From assembly GCA_025642075.2 (NCBI GenBank), contig JAODUO010000553.1, positions 309,501 to 373,500 on the forward strand: a stretch of DNA of 64,000 bases, in the 5' to 3' direction. This DNA comes from Ridgeia piscesae (taxonomy: Eukaryota > Annelida > Polychaeta > Sabellida > Siboglinidae). The position numbers were made by a program, and so were the translations under genes. The notes below the pieces were generated by a model that made no database searches, had not been told where the DNA came from, and was given only the letters and a program-made list of their open reading frames with translations. Below are positions 25,101 through 37,500 of this stretch, piece by piece. The stretch's first letter is position 1; every line of letters starts with the position of its first letter.

Positions 25101-28100
25101 GCTCTTAACTGCGCAGACTGTCCAAAACCACCCAACCCCTCGTACGCACAGACCGTCCAAAACCACCCAACCCCTCGTACGCACAGACCGTCCAAAACCA
25201 CCCAACCCCTCGTACGCACAGACCGTCCAAAACCACCCAACCCCTCGTACGCACAGACCGTCCAAAACCACCCAACCCCTCGTACGCACAGACCGTCCAA
25301 AACCACCCAACCCCTCGTACGCACAGACTGTCCAAAACCACCCAACCCCTCGTACGCACAGACCATCCAAAACCACCCAACCCCTCGTACGCACAGACCG
25401 TCCAAAACCACCCAACCCCTCGTACGCACAGACCGTCCAAAACCACCCAACCCTCGTACGCACAGACCGTCCAAAACCACCCAACCCCTCGTACGCACAG
25501 ACCGTCCAAAACCACCCAACCCCTCGTACGCACAGACCGTCCAAAACCACCCAACCCTCGTAGACAGACCGTCCAAAACCACCCAACCCCTCGTACGCAC
25601 AGACCGTCCAAAACCACCCAACCCCTCGTACGCACAGACCGTCCAAAACCACCCAACCCCTCGTAGCAAGACCGTCCAAAACCACCCAACCCCTCGTACG
25701 CACAGACCGTCCAAAACCACCCAACCCCTCGTACGCACAGACCGTCCAAAACCACCCAACCCCTCGTATGCACAGACCGTCCAAAACCACCCAACCCCTC
25801 GTACGCACAGACCGTCCAAAACCACCCAACCCCTCGTATGCACAGACCGTCCAAAACCACCCAACCCCTCGTACGCACAGACCGTCCAAAACCACCCAGT
25901 AAACTTACAGTTTGTGGGCCTTTCGTTTACCGCGATCAGATCCTTCTTTTACATTAACCAGCCAGCTCAAAAACTGATGATCTAAGCTCTATGTAGGTCA
26001 CAGAAACATGTGCTGTTGCCATCTTGTGGAAAAAAATGTCGTTTGCGAATTGAATGAGTTTATTTGGAAGGATGTTGAGGTGCGTTTGTCTAGTTAACCT
26101 CCTACATCATGCAGCATTTGATGGATTTTACTGAGATAATTTCTCGACGATTTCAAGTCGGATATCGATGTTTGCAACGTAAATTTTCTTAACCCATAAT
26201 GTTTCTTTTAGTCATGTTGATATGGACATTTCAAACTGAGTCACTCTAAGATGTTTCCTAGTAGACACCTGTTTCAGTTGATTTTGTCAGTTTGACGACA
26301 CCTGTTCCAGTAAACTCTGTCACTTTGTAGGCACCTGTGGCCCGCAAGAAGTTTGTGTCGATCAGACAAGAGGCACGGAACCAGTCAGTGACAGCGGACA
26401 GAGACAGTGACGCATCGGTGAACTACCTAGCCTCACAATACCTCGCTGACAGCAGCCTTAGTGTTGACGTCACTCGCTTCGACTTCCACGCGTCAGTGCA
26501 GGCCAGTGTAAGTGACAACTTGTGTGACGTGTATGCCAGTGCAGGTGACAACTTGTGTGACGTGTATGCCAGTGTAGGTAACAACTTGTGTGACGTGTAT
26601 GCCAGTGTTGGTGACAACTTGTGTGACGTGTACGCCAGTGTAGGTGACAACTTGTGTGACTTGTATGCCAGTGTAGGTGACAACTTGTGTGACGTGTATG
26701 CCAGTGTTGGTGACAACTTGTGTGACGTGTACGCCAGTGTAGGTGACAACTTGTGTGACTTGTATGCCAGTGTAGGTAACAACTTGTGTGACGTGTATGC
26801 CAGTGTTGGTGACAACTTGTGTGACGTGTACGCCAGTGTAGGTGACAACTTGTGTGACTTGTATGCCAGTGTAGGTGACAACTTGTGTGACGTGTATGCC
26901 AGTGTAGGTGACAACTTGTGTGACTTGTATGCCAGTGTAGGTGACAACTTGTGTAATTTGTATGCCAGTGTAGGTGACAACTTGTGTGACATGTATATCA
27001 GTGTAGGTGACAACTTGTGTGACATGTACGCCAGTGTAGGTGACAACTTGTGTAACATGTATGCCAGTGTAGGTGACAACTTGTGTGACATGTATATCAG
27101 TGTAGGTGACAACTTGTATGACATGTATGCCAGTGTAGGTGACAACTTGTGTGACATGTATGCCAGTGTAGGTGACAACTTGTGTGATTTGTACGCCAGT
27201 GTAGCTGACAACTTGTGTGACATGTATACCAGTGTAGGTGACAACTTGTGTGACATGTATGCCAGTTAAGTGACAACTTGTGTGATATATACGCCAGTAT
27301 AGGTGTCAACTTGTGTGACATGTATGCCAGTGTAGGTGACAACTTGTGTGACATGTATGCCAGTGTAGGTGACAACTTGTGTGACATGTACGCCAGTATA
27401 GGTGTCAACTTGTGTGATATGTACGCCAGTTAAGTGACAACTTGTGTGATATATACGCCAGTATAGGTGTCAACTTGTGTGACATGTATGCCAGTATAGG
27501 TGTCAACTTGTGTGACATGTATGCCAGTGTAGGTGACAACTTGTGTGACATGTATGCCAGTGTAGGTAACAACTTGTGTGACATGTACGCCAGTATAGGT
27601 GTCAACTTGTGTGATATGTATGCCAGTTAAGTGACAACTTGTGTGACTATCTACACACATTCCAAACTATTAGTACTGACAGTTATAACAAACAACACTG
27701 ACAATTGTTACAACTGTAAGTGCATCAGAGCAGCTTGTGATGCTGTAGAAGTGGGTTTATTACTACTATGTTAGCTGTTGTTTTTGTCATGGCAGACGAT
27801 CTCAGTGTCCATGGAGTCGGACAGTGCAACATCTCGGAGTCAACTGTCATCAGCTGCAGTCCAGGTACTGGGCTCTAGCGACTGACACTGAAGTTAGAAA
27901 GTTTAGTTCCACAAACAAAAACAGAAGTGTTTCAGGCACTTATTAAGCTAAGATTCTCATAAATGTAAAATAGTAAGCAGCTACTTCAGACTTCCCATCA
28001 TCATCACAGTTTGGGTGAATATGTAACTGATTACACTGTTACAAGGTGTGAATCAGACAATACGCTGCCTGTGGTTTCTTGTGTGAAATTTGGTCTCATT

Positions 28101-30479
28101 TGACAATTGTTGTTTAATTTCTCTTCATTGTTCCTAGTTCTATCACCTTTTTTTCAAAATGGTGGTATTGTGCACACAATTGTCCACTGAATGATGTTGA
28201 CAGGGGGTGTATTATAAAAATCTTTATCTTTCACAATAATATTTTAGCAGTATTAGATCCACTATCACCTGTTTTAGTTAGATAAGATAAGAAGAATTAT
28301 TTATACAGTGCCATAAATTGAGATACATTTATTCAGAGGTGCAGTTCTCATGTTTTGTAGGAGCAGTCAGTTGCTGTAAAAGAAGACTTTGTGGAGATGG
28401 ACATGGATGAGTTGAACCAGCATGAGTGCATGGCTACACTGACCGCCCTGGTCAAACACTTGGACCACACTATCTCTCCAGTCGACTCGGTCAGTGTAAA
28501 GCCTCTGGTCAGTCTTGTAGCATCTAGGATGGTAAAACTGCATAGTTCCCAATACTGACACAATAGATGTGCACTACTGTATATAAATTTACAATAACAG
28601 TATTTTATACTTGTGATGTCACTGGAAAGATAATATTGTCTACAAGTATGCCTCTGGAGGTATCCGTGAAAAGTTTTAGTTTCTGCAGTATGTTGTAGTA
28701 TAATTTAACTTACTTTGGAGCTTATGTCGAAGATGAGTACGACGTTTCAATTCGTCAGCTACGGACCTTGTTCACGTACTGGTGTCACGTGTGTTGCCTC
28801 AGATTTCAAGCTCCAAAGTAAGTTAAATTATACTACAATAAACCATTCGTGGAGCCATGAACAATATATTCACTATTGTTTCTGCAGTATGTTTGGGATT
28901 GTTTGATTGCTGTATAGTGAGCAAACAGCTGCAGATGTAATGCATTCAGATTGCATTGCTCGTACAGCAGCACGTAAACAATGAAGAATATTCGTATGTA
29001 TGTCCAGCAAAATATTTACAGATAACATTTATGATGAGGTCAAAAAATTAAAAAATTATGCGATTGCAATTTCACATTCAGCCCGATCAGATCACAAGCC
29101 ACTAAACTAAACAGCTCAGTGGCTCATACTGACAAGTCTCCCCAGCATCTTATGAGCTGGATGTTTAGTGACACGCATATCACCATGTTTGATTGAGCTC
29201 AGTGATATGATTTTATAATCAACAGCCTTAATCATCTCATCTAACCTCGTGGCATAGACACCAGACAGAAGGGACCACCGGCTTTTAGTGTCATTTCCGA
29301 AAGACACAGGCAAATGTGGGGTGAAGAAATTGCCTAAGTTTTGAAACAGCGGTAGGTGGGATTGAACCACCGTCCCCTCGATTGACAGTCCGGCTCTCTA
29401 CCGCGCGACCACCGCTCCCCACGTTCTCCTCTGGTACAGGCTGATGGGTGACGAAACCTATCCGAGATAGGCAAATTCACGGTCTGTGCAGTGGTGGTTT
29501 CAGATGGTTAGGCTAGCGCTGTTAATCGCCAATTGCACCATAGGCGAGACGGTTTGCTACATGGCAAAAATAAAACAAACCTCTGCCAAATTGGCGAAAT
29601 GTTATTTTGGTCATTATTATTGACGTTATCATCAGCACATGACTGTATTATTCACCGCCCGGTTCTGTTGAAGTTCCCTAAACGACTACACATCACACCA
29701 ACCCAAATTACCAGTTAACGTGACATGCCTAGCAGGCTAAACAATAGGTCGCTAATCCATTTAGCCATGTTTATAGACAATAGCGTGGCTTTTTTTAATT
29801 AAGAATTGTGTAGCCTGAACAATGGGACCCTGCTGGATGACACTGGTTACAAGTTACAGAGTACCTAACACTGTACCTGACAGCTTCTCTGTCGGCGCAG
29901 TCACATGGCATGACCATGAAATTATTCGTGCGTGCGTCACCAGTTCACGCGATTGGTTCATTGGTTGCTTGTGTTGTCCACTGACAGAAACTGACATGGC
30001 AAGTGACCTTTTAAAAATGTCTTTGTATCTTTTTTGAGGTTCCCATCTGTCACGATAGTCAGTGGATAGTTCTCCATATGGCATGATCTTTGGTAGGTGA
30101 CGGTCTTTCATCCTGGAAACATGTCCTGCCCAATTATTGGCCGAGACAATGTTGCGATGCCCACATCTTTTCTTCAGGGTGCGAGTCCCAATGCGATGCC
30201 ATCGTGGATGGAGTGTCTCCACAGGAAGTTGACAGACAGCAGGACCGCAGCAAATGTGAAGCTGTTCATCAGCCGACTCATCGTCAATGTAGAGGAGGTG
30301 GGTGAGAGAGGAAAGGACAGGTGCTGTCTGTCACTGGCTCCTTTCAGTCAATATATATAACCTTTTTAGATAACTCCCATTCACAAATCTACAGTTTCTG
30401 TCTCTGCCTGTCTGTCTCTCTCTCTCTGCCTCAGTCTCTCTCTCTATCTCTCTGCCTCAGTCTCTCTCTCTCTCTGCCT

Positions 30480-30545
<66 letters not shown>

Positions 30546-30750
30546 CGCACACGCACACCACACACCACACACACCACACACACCACACCACACACACCAC
30601 ACACACCACACACACCACACACACCACACACACCACACACACACACCACACACCACCACACACACACACCACACACACACCACACACCACACACCACACA
30701 CCACACACCACACACCACACACCACACACCACACACCACACACCACACAC

Positions 30751-30840
<90 letters not shown>

Positions 30841-31521
30841 ATTTGGCAACACTAGCTTTCATAAGTGTTTGGCTAATTAACAAATTAGAAGACATTTTGG
30901 CAATCCAAGTTGTGAATGAAAGCAGTGTGCATTGTGTTCATTTCAAAAGTAACATACCGCGGGACCTGACACATGCTGTCTCCCTACAACGAGGTATGTG
31001 CACCTGCAGTGTCTCCCTCTACTGGCTTAGTGTGTGCATGATGTACCAGAGACATTGTTTCAGGCATTCCGGCCATATGCCCGGTTCTGGCTGTCTCCTC
31101 TCATGGACGTTCTTGTGACGGGAGTCGCGGGAACAGACGGAATCAACTACTTCATTGTCGACTTGGTCGTCACACTCCTCTCATGGCACAGTGTCGCCAT
31201 CCCTGAGGTACGTGTCACTTCTGTCATGGCACAGTGAAAGTTCTGTCATGGCACAACGTCACTATGCCTGAGTCATGTGTCACTTCGGTCATATCACAGT
31301 GTCACTACACCTGAGGAACGTGTCAATTCGGTCATGTTACACCTGATGTATATTTCACTTCTGTCATGGCACAATGTCTCCATGGCCTGGTGTCATTATG
31401 CCTGAGGTTTCTGTCATTTTGATCATGGCATGATGTCACTATCCCTGAGGTACATGTCAAGGCACAGTGTCATTATACCTGTATATGTATAAATGAGTAC
31501 CTGGCTATTAGACAGTGGTGG

Positions 31522-31585
<64 letters not shown>

Positions 31586-34500
31586 TTGACTTGTTACTCA
31601 GACTTGTGTATGTGTTGTTGCTCAGGACAGTGCCACAGGTCGTGCCGCTGCTAACAGCCTGCTGGAGTTCCTGATGCGTCGGTGTCATCATGACACAAGA
31701 CATGTCCTCAAGAACAACCTGGAGATGCTGAAGACACTAGTTGAAGTCTGGCATGACCGCGTCACGCCTCCCACTGGGTGAGTCACTGCGTCACACCTCC
31801 CACTGGGTGAGTCACTGCGTCACACCTCCCACTGGGTGAGTCACTGCGTCACACCTCCCACTGGGTGAGTCACTGCGTCACACCTCCCACTGGGTGAGTC
31901 ACTGCATCACACCTCCCACTGGGTGAGTCACTGCGTCACACCTCCCACTGGGTGAGTCACTGCATCACACCTCCCACTAGGTGAGTCACTGCGTCACACC
32001 TCCCACTGGGTGAGTCACTGTGTCACACCTCCCACTGGGTGAGTCACTGTCACACCTCCCACTTGGTGAGTCACTGTGTCACGCCTCCCACTGGGTGAGT
32101 CACTGCGTCATGCCTCCCACTGGGCGAGTCACTGTGTCACGCCTCGCATTGGGTGAGTCACTGCATCATGCCTCCCACTGAGTGAGTCACTGTGTCATGC
32201 TTCCCACTGGGTGAGTCACTGCGTCATGCCTCCCACTGGGTGAGTCACTGCGTCACGCCTCCCACTGGGTGAGTCACTGCGTCACACCTCCCACTGGGTG
32301 AGTCACTGCATCACTCCTCCCACTGGGTGAGTCACTGTGTCACGCCTACCACTGGGTGAGTCACTGCATCACACCTCCCACTGGGTGAGTCACTGTGTCA
32401 CACCTCCCACTGGGTGAGTCACTGCATCACGTCTCCCACTGGATGAGTCACTGTCACACCTCCCACTGGGTGAGTCACTGTGTCACGCCTCCCACTGGGT
32501 GAGTCACTGCGTCATGCCTCCCACTGGGCGAGTCACTGTGTCACACCTCGCATTGGGTGAGTCACTGCGTCATGCCTCCCACTGGGTGAGTCACTGCGTA
32601 GGTAGGTGAGTTAACACACAGTACCTCCAGTAGGTGAGTTGCCATAACACACCTTCCATTAGGTGATTTACCACAACACACCTCCCATTAGATGAGTTAC
32701 CACAACACACCCCTTTAGGTGAGTTACCACAACACACCCAGTTAGGTGAGTTACCACAACACACTTCCCACTAGGTCAGTTAACACATCGCACTACATTA
32801 ATCACCACAACACACGTTCCACTTTGTGACTCACCACGACACACCTCCCAAATTTGCTGCCAATTAGTTGATTAAACATACGTAACAAGTTTTTATTTGC
32901 ATTTCAGAGTTATTTACGACAACTTCAGTGAAAAAAGTGCAAAAAGTAAACGGAATTTAACTGGCATTCAACTCGCTGCTGTGATGCTGGCCAACAAGAT
33001 TAACCCTTTCTACCCCGACACAAGTGGTGATATTGACAAAGACAGGTAGGATGTGTTCCTTCACTGTGAATGTTGACATTGATGTAGTTGTCTGGTTGTC
33101 TTTGTTGCAATGTTATAATTGTAAAATTACTACATTTCTAAGGCTATTTTGGCTACTCAACCTGCTGACTGCATTTAGACACGGTTAGTATAATTTCAGG
33201 TAATTAAATGGTTAAAGCATAAATATATTCCAGTGCGTTAGCTTGCAAAGTGAATCGCTCTGGTATTTGACAGATTCTACAAGCAGCTTGCGATGAACAT
33301 GACAAATGAGTCGAAGCAGGTGTACGCCCCCACAGCGGAGGTCGTTGGCATGGCAATGGCCCAGATGGCAGCCTTGGAGAACGAACGTGGTTGGTTGGAA
33401 GAGTTTACGGACAATGTCGCCAAGATGCTGCAGACTGTGAAACCAGACAAGTTCATCAACTGTGTGTGGGGCATGCAGCGTCACCACGCGGTCGTGGTAG
33501 ACAGGTCAGTCACCACGCGGTCATAATAGGTGGTCATAATAGGTGGGTCAGTATCCCCATGCGGTTGTAGTAGACAGGTCATTGTTAATACGTGATTGTA
33601 GTGGATAGGTCATTGTTAACACATGATTGTAGTGGACAGGTAATATTCATTGTGATTGTAGTCACCTAGTCTTGTAGGTTTGTGTCAGTGACTCCACTAA
33701 CACACTTTGTCTTGTAGGTTTGTGTCAGTGACTCCACTAACACACTTTGTCTTGTAGGTTTGTGTCAGTGACTCCACTAACACACTTTGTCTTGTAGGTT
33801 TGTGTCAGTGACTCCACTAACACACTTTGTCTTGTAGGTTTGTGTCAGTGACTCCACTAACACACTTTGTCTTGTAGGTTTGTGTCAGTGACTCCACTAA
33901 CACACTTTGTCTTGTAGGTTTGTGTCAGTGACTCCACTAACACACTTTGTCTTGTAGGTTTGTGTCAGTGACTCCACTAACACACTTTGTCTTGTAGGTT
34001 TGTGTCAGTGACTCCACTAACACACTTTGTCTTGTAGGTTTGTGTCAGTGACTCTACTAACACACTTTGTCTTGTAGGTTTGTGTCAGTGACTCCACTAA
34101 CACACTTTGTCTTGTAGGTTTGTGTCACAGTGACTCCACTAACACACTTTGTCTTGTAGGTTTGTGTCACAGTGACTCCACTAACACACTTTGTCTTGCA
34201 GGTGTGTGTCGCATTGACTCCACTAACACACTTTGTCTTGTAGGTTTGTGTCGTAGTGACTCCACTAACACACTTTGTCTTGTAGGTTTGGGTCGCAGTG
34301 ACTCCACTAACACACTTTGTCTTGTAGGTTTGTGTCGTAGTGACTCCACTAACACACTTTGTCTTGTAGATTTGTGTCGCAGTGACTCCACTAACACACT
34401 TTGTCTTGTAGGTTTGTGTCACAGTGACTCCACTAACACACTTTGTCTTGTAGGTTTGTGTCGCAGTGACTCCACTAACACACTTTGTCTTGTAGGTTTG

Positions 34501-37500
34501 TGTCAGTGACTCCACTAACACACTTTGTCTTGTAGGTTTGTGTCCAGTGACTCCACTAACACACCTTGTCTTGTAGGTTTGTGTCGCAGTGACTCCACTA
34601 ACACACTTTGTCTTGTAGGTGTGTGTCGCAGTGACTCCACTAACACACTTTGTCTTGTAGGTTTGTGTCGCAGTGACTCCACTAACACACTTTGTCTTGT
34701 AGGTTTGTGTCGCGGGTGCTGTTCATCCTGCCTCAGGTCCACGGTGAGTTCAAGACGTCCTGCCTCGAGATCATCCTCAGTCGCATCCAACACATTGACA
34801 ATGTCTTCACGGAGCTGAAGAGCAAAGGCTTTGTTGCGTCTCTCAGTCACAGGTGGGTGGAGCAGGGTAGGAGATTTAGAGTGATGTGACTGTGCACATC
34901 ATCGAGTTGTGGGTCCACACTCATTGGTGTGGGCTGAGTTGTGGGTCCATATTCACTGGTGTGGATTGAGTTATGGGTCCACACTCATTGGTGTGGACAG
35001 AGTTATGGGTCCACACTCATTGGTGTGGACTGAATTATGGGTCCACACTCATTGGTGTGGACTGAGTTATGGGTCCACACTTATTGGTGTGGACTGACTT
35101 ATGGGTCCACACTCATTGGTGTGGACTGAGTTATGGGTCCACACTTATTGGTGTGGACTGACTTATGGGTCCACACTCATTGGTGTGGCCTGAGTTGTGG
35201 GTCCACACTCATTGGTGTGGACTGAGTTCTGAGCCCACTCTCATTGTGTGACTTTTGACATCTCATTGAGTTCTGAGCCCACTCTCATTGGTGTGGACTG
35301 AGTTGTGGGTTCATAGTCATTGGTGTGGATTGAATTATGGGTCCACACTTATTGGTGTGGACTGACTTATGGGTCCACACTCATTGGTGTGGCCTGAGTT
35401 GTGGGTCCACACTCATTGGTGTGGACTGAGTTCTGAGTCCACTCTCATTTGTGTGGACTGAGTTCTGAGCCCACTCTCATTGGTGTGGACTGAGTTCTGA
35501 GCCCACTCTCATTGGTGTGGACTGAGTTGTGGGTTCATATTCATTGGTGTGGATTGAATTATGGGTCCACACTCATTGGTGTGGACTGAGTTATGGGTCC
35601 ACACTTATTGGTGTGGACTGACGTATGGGTCCACACTCATTGGTGTGGCCTGAGTTGTGGGTCCACACTCATTGGTGTGGACTGAGTTCTGAGTCCACTC
35701 TCATTTGTGTGGACTGAGTTCTGAGCCCACTCTCATTGGTGTGGACTGAGTTCTGAGCCCACTCTCATTGGTGTGGACTGAGTTCTGAGTCCACTCTCAT
35801 TGGTGTGGACTGAGTTCTGAGCCCACTCTCATTGGTGTGGACTGAGTTCTGAGTTCACTCTCATTGGTGAACTGTGGCACATGGATATGATATGAATATG
35901 TTAATTGAAGTTGAAGCATGTTAATTTATACTAATAATTGTTAATATATGCCCACAATGGTAGTTGGTGAGATTATTGGAGCATTAAGTGAGATTTTCTG
36001 AACACAGCATAATGACAGTAGTTCCTTACATTTGAAATTATTTACATTTGAAGTGTTTACAAATATTAGAATATATGTCTACTGATGTGTTACCATAGAG
36101 ACGAGGCAACTCAGTTGGTGAGTCTGAGGCTGGTGCAAGGCATGCTGGAACAGCTCAAACCACCTGACCTCTTGGCCCTGTTGTCATCAGTGACCGCATT
36201 CATCAGCCACCCCAGCGCCATCTGCAGGGCCATCATGTATGACATTCTCACCTGGATCTATGATAATTACAGGTGAGACTTAGGACTTTCAAGTAAGACG
36301 TGGGATTTACAGGTGAGACACAAAACTTACAGGTGAGGTATATATGTCTAATAGGTGAGAGCATAGAACTTATAGGTGACATATATGACTTACATGTGAG
36401 ATGTAGATCGTACAGGTGAGATGTAGGTGTGACAGGACTTACAGGTGAGATATGGAACTTACTGGTGAAAATAATCTGACTCGTTTTGTCCCCAACTCTC
36501 CTTACATCTATCGCCTGACTCTCTCCTTACATCTATCGCCCGACTCTCTCCTTACATTTGTCGCCTGACTCTCTCCTTACATCTGTCGCCTGACTCTCTC
36601 CTTACTTACATCTGCGCCCGACTCTCTCTCCTTACATCTGTCATCCGAGTCTCTCCTTACATCTGTCGCCTGACTCTCTCCTTACATCTGTCTGACTCTC
36701 TCCTTACATCTGTCGCCTGACTCTCTCCTTACATCTGTCGACTGACTCTCTCCTTACATCTGTCGCCTGACTCTCTCCTTACATCTGTCACGTGACTCTC
36801 CTTACATCTGTCGCCTGACTCTCTCCATACATTTGTCGCCTGACTCTCTCCTTACATCTGTCACCTGACTCTCTCCTTACATCTGTCGCCTGACTCTCTC
36901 CTTATATCTGTCACGTGACTCTCCTTACATCTGTCGCCCGACTCTCCTTACATCTGTCGCCCGACTCTCTCCTTACATCTGTTGCCTGACTCTCTCCTTT
37001 CATCTGTCACCTGACTCTCTCCTTACATCTGCTGCCTGACTCTCTCCTTACATCTGTCACCTGACTCTCTCCTTACATCTGTCACCTGACTCTCTCCTTA
37101 CATCTGTCACCTGACTCTCTCCTTACATCTGTCGCCTGACTCTCTCCTTATATCTGTCACGTGACTCTCCTTACATCTGTCGCCCGACTCTCTCCTTACA
37201 TCTGTCGCCCGACTCTCTCCTTACATCTGTTGCCTGACTCTCTCCTTTCATCTGTCACCTGACTCTCTCCTTACATCTGCTGCCTGACTCTCTCCTTACA
37301 TCTGTCACCTGACTCTCTCCTTACATCTGCCCCCTGACTCTCTCCTTACATCTGTGTTCTTACCTGTTGTGTTTGTGTTGTAGAACGGAGGAATCGGATG
37401 TTGGACTTGCGATAATGACATCTGTGAAGGACACGCTGCTACAAGGTCTCTCTGACGACGATGTCAACAACAGGTTGAGTTCTCATGTAACATTGAAAAA

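Noticed and set aside
25034..25895. Minus-strand frames with [19 protein letters not shown] repeats
   Set aside because: A 35-bp minisatellite read in three phases; no function supported.
29349..29420. Functional tRNA gene
   Set aside because: tRNA-like head lacks a clean cloverleaf and A box, has a SINE body attached and a second copy elsewhere.
30321..31118. 265-codon frame with Ser/Leu and His/Thr repeats
   Set aside because: It is the (CT)n/(CA)n microsatellite; it merely runs into exon 28 in another frame.
34057..34850. Antisense gene encoding [12 protein letters not shown] repeats
   Set aside because: Complement of the exon 32 acceptor array plus antisense of exon 32.
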